Shown here piece after piece: positions 58,310 through 64,000 of a stretch of 64,000 nt of DNA. Below the pieces are notes generated by a model. The model had not been told where the DNA came from. It was given only the letters and a program-made list of their open reading frames with translations, and did not search any database. The stretch is taken from assembly GCA_933228675.1 (NCBI GenBank), contig OW121744.1, forward strand, positions 97,011,865-97,075,864, given 5' to 3'. Numbering within the stretch: position 1 is the stretch's first letter; every line of letters starts with the position of its first letter. The stretch is from Stomorhina lunata. Taxonomy: Eukaryota > Arthropoda > Insecta > Diptera > Rhiniidae. Made by a program: the position numbers and the translations under genes.

Positions 58310-58940
58310 TTGAGAACATTTTTTTTCAAAAATTTTTCTATAGAAAATTTTTTTTTTAAAAATTTTTCAATAGAAAATTTTTTTATCAAAAATTTTTCTA
58401 TAGACAATTTTTTTATCAAAAATTTTTCTATAGAAATTTTTTTTAACAAAAATTTTTCTATAGAAAATTTTTTTATCAAAAAGTTTTCTACTTTTTATCA
58501 AAAATTTTTCTACAGAAAATTTTTTTATAAATAAATTTTCAATAGAAAAATTTTCAATAGAAAAATTTTCTACAGAAAAAGTTTTGATAAAAAAATTTTC
58601 TATAAAATTTTCCAAAGAAACATTTTTCATCTAAAATTTGTCTATAAAAAATTTTTATATGGAAAATTTTATAGATTTTTTTTATTAAAAATTTTTCTAT
58701 GGAAAATTGTTTGTCAAAAATTTTTGATTGAATATTTTTCTACAGAAAAATGCTTTTATAGAATTATTTTTTCAAAAATTGTCTATATAGTTCAAGACAG
58801 GAATAAATTAATTAAAAAAATTTAATTAATATCTAAAACAAAATTTTCTATAGAAATTTTTTTATCAAAAATTTTTCTATAAATTTTTTTTTATCAAAAA
58901 TTTTTCTATTTTAAATTTGTCTGTAAAAAATTTTTTAAAA
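58310..58940. repeat. 31-bp satellite array, third block, decaying to the right
   Basis: TTTTTCTATAGAAAATTTTT plus TTATCAAAAA up to about 58490, with some units reversed near 58530-58600, then degenerate copies to 58940. Confidence 0.9.
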
Positions 58941-60460
58941 TATTCATTAAATTTAAAAATCATGTATCGAACTTTAATAGAACTGACTCGATTTTAATAG
59001 AACTGTTAATAACTATTATTGTTCAAATATATACTCCATTGATAGGCGTTTATATTATACTTTTTTTCATTCAAAAACTCCTAAAACTATGCTTCACACG
59101 TTTTTCTAATTTAATTTTCTTTTCATATTAAATGCCCCGATTTAGCTTTAGTTTAGAATTAAAAACTCTAAAAACCTATTTAATATTTATGTAATCCTAA
59201 ATGTATGCTTTAATTTTTAATTAAGCTCACAGCAAGTTCCTTAATGCTTTATGCAAATTATATTTATTTTTTAAAAATTTTCATTTAATTCCTTGATGCC
59301 ATTGAAAATAAAGTGCATTGCGAGCTTGGCGCTGGTGTATGATAATTTAAATTTTTAATTTCCCAAAACTGCAAATGGATTCAGCTTTTTTTCTTCTCTA
59401 TAGAAGCTTTTGTTTTATTGTTGGCAAAGATTTTAGTAGCGCAAAATATAAAAGTCAATTAAAATTGCTATTTCATTACACTAAAGTAAGAGTAAATATT
59501 TTGCAACATATTTTTGGGCGAAAACGAAAAAAAAAAATAGGGGGAAATATGCTATAAAAACTATAAAAAATACTAGTGCAATTTTCATAAAACTCTATTT
59601 TATTTTAAGTTTTAACGAAATGAGAGTATTTCACAATTTTAATGGTTGTTTGTGCTTCAAAGGCAATTGTGCTTTGCTACCGGATCCTTTTTGTGCTTGT
59701 AATACTCGTATTTTGTCTCTAAGTATAAAATTTTGTTTGTATTTTATGGTTTCACTGGTGCTGGTGATGATGACGATTCTGCGAATGACTATAATATTGC
59801 AAAGGGAACTGGTGAATTATACATATAGGGTGTTGGGAAAATTTTACATGATGAACACGTCGCATCTAAATAAACATTGTTTGCCTTATTTATCTGCATA
59901 GAAAAACTCATACTTCTTTCGCTGAAAATATAGAGAAAACAATTTTGAATTTTACTTTTCATTCCATTCATTCATTTTATTTCATATTTTCTTTTCACTT
60001 TAGTCTTAACGAAAGTATGTAAATGCAAGTTCCCCCTTTGAGTATGCAAAGGTTTTTCACAAGAAAAGGAAGAGCACTATTGCAAGGCGGGTGAGTTTTT
60101 GGCTTGTTAAGTAAATTAAAAACAAATAAGATTTCTTAAATCAACAAAAAGACAAGCACACTGTCATTTATACAAACACTCACACACATACACACTTACA
60201 TACATATATGCTTGTATATGTATGTATTCGAGTTTATGACAGAACATTTTACCTTGTATTTATTTGTTTAATATCACAAGCAGGATATTAAATACTTAAA
60301 CAAATAAATAGTCAAGGGGTTAACACAAACATCCAGGAACAGTTTATAAAAATAATATTTACTAATTCATTTTCTCTTTTATTTTTACAGCATAGTTTAA
60401 GGGGTTTATTTTTAATAAAATCAAATTAATAAAAAAAACAATGTATATTCTAAGGGTGGT
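58941..60460. other. Apparently single-copy sequence without a supported gene
   Basis: Free of the satellites. The longest frame (59620-59901, 93 codons) contains cysteines and a hydrophobic stretch but starts without supporting context and matches no family I know. Short CACACATACACACTTACATA tracts near 60180. Confidence 0.45.
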
Positions 60461-60464
60461 GATA

Positions 60465-60770
60465 GTTTTAAAAGTGTAGCATACTTTATGGATTAAATAT
60501 GCAAATTGTGTTATGCAGTTGAAAGCGATAATAAGAAACTTTTTCTTATATAAGAATTTTAATTACAATTAAGGAAATTTTTGAAAAAGAGTGGAATAAT
60601 TTTAAATTTAAGTAATATGTTAATTACACTGTGCTTGAATTTGAAACCTTTTTTAGTATCAAACATGAGACATATCTATCAAAAAACACTACTGAAGGTG
60701 GCATTCATTTTTCTATGTTAGCTCAGATAAGGAAGATTTTTATATTTTTTGTTTCAGAAACCCTATTCAT
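60465..60770. other. AT-rich spacer with a transposon-terminus remnant
   Basis: GTGTAGCATACTTTATGGAT near 60474 resembles the inner part of the GGGGCCAAAT transposon ends. Confidence 0.4.
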
Positions 60771-60774
60771 ATTA

Positions 60775-62070
60775 TTATACCCACCATCAAAAAGAATGGG
60801 GGGTATATTGAGATTGTCATTCCGTTTGTAATTTCCTTAATATTGGCTCAAAAATCAAAAGCGACATATATTCTGAATCCTTTTGAAATTCTAAGACGAT
60901 TGAGCGATGTCCGTCTGTCTGTCCGTCCGTCAGTCTGTCTGTCTGTTGAAATCACGATAACACCCAAACGAAAGGTGCTACCTCACTGAAACCTTGGAAA
61001 AACATTCATTTCTGAGAAATTCATTCTTCATTTCTGAGAATTGAAATTGGGCAAAATCGGTTAACATTTGACCATAGCTTCCGTATAACCTCGCCTAGGC
61101 TAATCGCTTATGTGCTAATAAATAACCAAATATAATTGCAATGATAATACATTTTGGTACATAGACGTTTTACATAAGCCCTAGGCGGCATATAAAATTT
61201 CATCAAAATCGGTTCATATTTAGCCATAGCTCTCATACAAAAAACTTATGAAGCAGCCTAAATTTCACCAAAAATACACTTAAATCCCAGTAAATCTAAA
61301 ACTGTAACAGATATAACCACTAAATTAAGCACGAAGGAGTCCTGTGCAAATGCCACAATCGGTCACCATTTGACCATAGCTCCCATATAAAAAACTTACG
61401 GAAACACAGATAAAAGTGCGATGTCCGTCTGTTAAAAGCGCGATAGCTCCTTAACTAGAGAGACAAAATTTAACAGAAGTATTTTTGATATGTTAAAGAA
61501 GTTGTGCACTGAAAATGTGCGAAATCGGTTCACATTTAGCTAGAGCTTCCATATAACCATGTCCGGGGAATGGCATATGTATATGCTATAAATTGAATAC
61601 AATTGCAATAAATATGACGACTTAATTTATAGCAGAAAAGTTTTATGCAACTTTTGGTCAGTATATCAAATTTTATAGGAATCGGTCCATATTTGACCAT
61701 AGCTTCATATAAAAACCGCTCCCGAAAACCACTAAAATGCCATAAACGCAGGTTAAAAGCTATTAAGTTATAAACTGTGACAGCTATAGCCACTAAATTT
61801 TTCACAAATAAGTTTTATATAAGTACCAGCCAGAATGAAAATTTTGTGGTAATCATTCAACATTTGACTAAAATTCTTATATATATATAACTTCCCCTTT
61901 TTATATCTACTATCAAAAAGATTTGGTGGTACATTAAGTATATAAAGATTGCACCTACGAAATAAGATAGCTATCAATCAATGTTAAGTCCAGACTTTTT
62001 ATACAGACAACTTTATGGTGGGCATATAAGATTCGGCACAGCCGAATTTAACACTCTTACTTGTTATAAT
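60775..62070 (+). mobile_element. Dispersed repeat family F, longest copy (about 1.3 kb)
   Basis: Starts TTATACCCACCATCAAAAAG and ends ATTCGGCACAGCCGAATTTA followed by CTCTTACTTGTTATA. The interior repeats phrases such as CATTTGACCATAGCTCCCAT and AAATCGGTTCA. TTTATATCTACTATCAAAAA near 61900 looks like a second, degraded start. No domain found; class unknown. Confidence 0.75.
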
Positions 62071-62400
62071 TGAAATTGTCTTAAATTTGGAAATGAATTA
62101 ATAAAATTTGTCACATATGTATTTTGTTGCTATAAAAACAATGTGTGCGAAAATTGGTTTGTATGGGCCCATTATCTAGGGTACATTCCATATAAAAGGT
62201 TTTCAGGAATCAATTTTTTTTGCATCCTATAGCTATGCTCCATAATATTCACAAAACTCAATTAAGGTAAATTTTATATATGGGAGGTATCCGAAATAAT
62301 CGAACGAATTAAACCAAATTCCGTAGACATTATTCCTGTTCCAAGAAAGGCATATAAGCCAAATTTTAATAATCTCCAAATTTTCGACTATTTAAATCAT
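62071..62400. other. AT-rich spacer
   Basis: Degraded repeat-like phrases (ATGGGAGGTATCCGAAATAA) but no gene. Confidence 0.4.
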
Positions 62401-63966
62401 AGTACCTGGTTGACCGAGCCTTGCTCAGAGCTTTATGATAAGCATTTTGAGGAAAATTTTAGAGTTTTTATATATTTTATATTATAAAGTGCTAAAATAA
62501 ATTTAGAGGAAAGACATTGTACAAATATTCAGTTAATTTTGAATTATTTGATTTATTTTGTCCGACCAACACATAGTTTGCATAGTTTACAGTTTAACTC
62601 ATTTTGAATAATTTTGGAAATTATTCATATCAACAGAAACCTCCATCGACTCATGCGCAACAACTTTACGATTTAATTTATTTTGAGTAGTTTGCAGTGG
62701 CGCCACCTGAAGTTGTTCATACCATATAAGAAACCTTTGTTTGCTTATGAGTAACAACTTTGCTTATGATTATAACATGATCAAATGCACAGCATACGAT
62801 TTAGTTCACTTTGAGTAATTTTCTGTGGCGCCACCTGTCGGACTTTGCTCATTCCAATTCATAAAACTTCTTCGGCTTATCCGTAACAACTTTGCTGACG
62901 ATTATAGCATGATTAAATGTACAGCATACGATTAAATTCACTTTGAGTAAATTTCAGTAGCGCCACCTGTCGAAATTTCTTCATACCAACTAAGAAACCT
63001 TCGTCGGCTCATGTGCAACAACTTTGCTAAAGATTGTAGCATGATTTAATGTACAGATTACGATTAAATTGACTTTGAGTAAGTTTTTGTAGCGCCACCT
63101 ATCGGAAATTATTCATACCAACTAAAAAGCCTTCGTCGGCTCATGCGCTACAACTTTGCTAAAGGTCATAGCATGATCAAATGTACAGTTTACGATTTAA
63201 TTCATTTTTAGTAATTTTCCGTGGCGCCATCTGTCGGAAATTAGTATTATCAACTTAAAAACCTTCGCCGGCTTATCCGCAACATCTTCGCTAAAGAGCA
63301 TAATATGATCAAATTCACAGTTTACTATTTTATAAAGAACATACATACAGACAAACATTCATTTGTTTAAAATAATACTAATTTTCCCCCTTTTTATTTC
63401 CTAATTTCTAAAAGTTCCATATGCATATTTGGTACTTTTTTGTTGCCAATTAAATTCGGTACATTTTTTTAAAACGCATTTAACATAATGTATAATGTTC
63501 CTATTGATATTACTTTGGAGATGTTAAGTTATCATTTTATCCCTTTTTGACCCCTTTTGGCTCCAAAATCAAAAAAGTACCAAATACGTGTTTCATGTTC
63601 TTTTACATCTATTGATTGCAGTACCAAGTTTCTTTCTATATTCTTTAGTTTAAAATACAAGAGTGGGTTAAAAAGGTGTCAAAAAAACTATTTTCACCCT
63701 TTTTTACCCCCTATTGGACATAGTTTCAAAAAAGTACCAAACACCTGTCCGCTTATTTTCATAGCTGCTTAAAACGTAATTTTAATTTTGTTTCTATACC
63801 TATTACTTTAGGATATATAGCGTTTTTGATTTTTTCCCCTTTTTTCCCGTTTTTACCCTCTTATAGGCAAAAGTTCCAAAAGTCCCTTCTTCTTCGATCT
63901 ATACATCAAAAAAGATACCCACTGTCCAAATTTTATCAAAATCGTTAGAGCCGTTTTCGAGATAGC

Positions 63967-63970
<4 letters not shown>
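62401..63970 (+). mobile_element. Dispersed repeat family D, copy 2 (uninterrupted)
   Basis: Order: GTTGACCGAGCC, then a block of 131-bp tandem units, then the TTTGGTACTT / AAAAAAGTACCAAA / TTTTTACCCCC tail, then TTAGAGCCGTTTTCGAGATA and an (AT)n run. Copy 1 has the same order with one or two units and an array inserted. The ending (a GTTTTCGAGATA phrase, then AT repeats) is consistent with a non-autonomous transposon, but the class is not shown by the sequence. Confidence 0.72.
62570..63330 (+). repeat. 131-bp tandem repeat, five to six units
   Basis: GCCACCTGTCGG or a variant begins at about 62702, 62831, 62962, 63093 and 63224, a spacing of 129-131 bp. Each unit also has CAACTTTGCTAAAG, CATGATCAAATGTAC and TTGAGTAATTTTC. 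Confidence 0.9.

Positions 63971-64000
<30 letters not shown>
63971..64000. repeat. (AT)n microsatellite at the window edge
   Basis: Pure AT dinucleotides running off the end of the window. Confidence 0.95.

Noticed and set aside
59620..59901. 93-codon frame with several cysteines
   Set aside because: Checked for OBP-like cysteine spacing and found none; no signal peptide at the start and no splice partner seen.

Overview
The window looks like a stretch of an AT-rich dipteran nuclear genome, most likely a calyptrate fly (blowfly or house-fly grade). This is inferred from a cluster of insect odorant-binding protein (OBP) genes with introns of 55-90 bp, metazoan TATA/initiator promoters, AATAAA signals, decayed insect-type non-LTR retrotransposons, and many miniature DNA transposons and satellite arrays. 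The species cannot be named from the sequence. Nothing suggests bacterial, viral or organellar DNA.

The only genes I can support are six two-exon OBP genes between 27.0 and 46.7 kb. One is on the minus strand (27077-27592) and five follow in tandem on the plus strand (28080, 32081, 34060, 37563 and 46192). All six have a first exon of exactly 23 codons that encodes the signal peptide, a phase-0 intron, and a second exon with the six-cysteine PBP/GOBP pattern. The five plus-strand copies also share a core promoter with nearly fixed spacing (TATA start to ATG 56-57 bp). They are clear tandem duplicates and probably act as secreted carriers of small hydrophobic ligands. The minus-strand gene is an older, diverged relative.

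Left flank (1-27 kb): a 2.4-kb satellite of 30-bp units (1.26-3.67 kb), dispersed repeats, a 4.3-kb satellite of 31-bp units (6.8-11.06 kb), a dispersed element split by another array (12.1-15.6 kb), a nested inverted-repeat structure holding an RNase H retrotransposon fragment and a tRNA-like sequence (17.3-20.0 kb), a 599-bp miniature transposon (22.5-23.1 kb), an internally deleted RTE-like retrotransposon (23.2-24.2 kb), a minus-strand non-LTR element (24.8-26.4 kb) and a 102-bp hAT-like miniature transposon.

OBP region (27-47 kb): the intergenic spaces hold a roughly 2-kb inverted pair of satellite arrays, three copies of one miniature transposon family, a 55-bp-arm hairpin and several 31-bp arrays. 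Right flank (47-64 kb): mainly satellite. A 33-bp array (46.8-48.26 kb), a 31-bp array inside a dispersed element (49.4-50.86 kb), a 3.3-kb 31-bp array (52.1-55.45 kb), a TCTG microsatellite (56.66-57.01 kb), arrays around a large inverted duplication (57.1-58.9 kb), and two long dispersed elements (60.8-62.1 and 62.4-63.97 kb), the latter with 131-bp tandem units.

Most of the arrays carry the same palindromic core (TTTTTCTATAGAAAAA), and each has its own version of the second half-unit. In at least two places an array interrupts a dispersed repeat that is uninterrupted elsewhere in the window. That dispersed satellite superfamily and its link to the OBP gene flanks is the least ordinary thing here. 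Long open frames inside the arrays arise because their 30- or 33-bp periods are multiples of three, and I do not regard them as genes.
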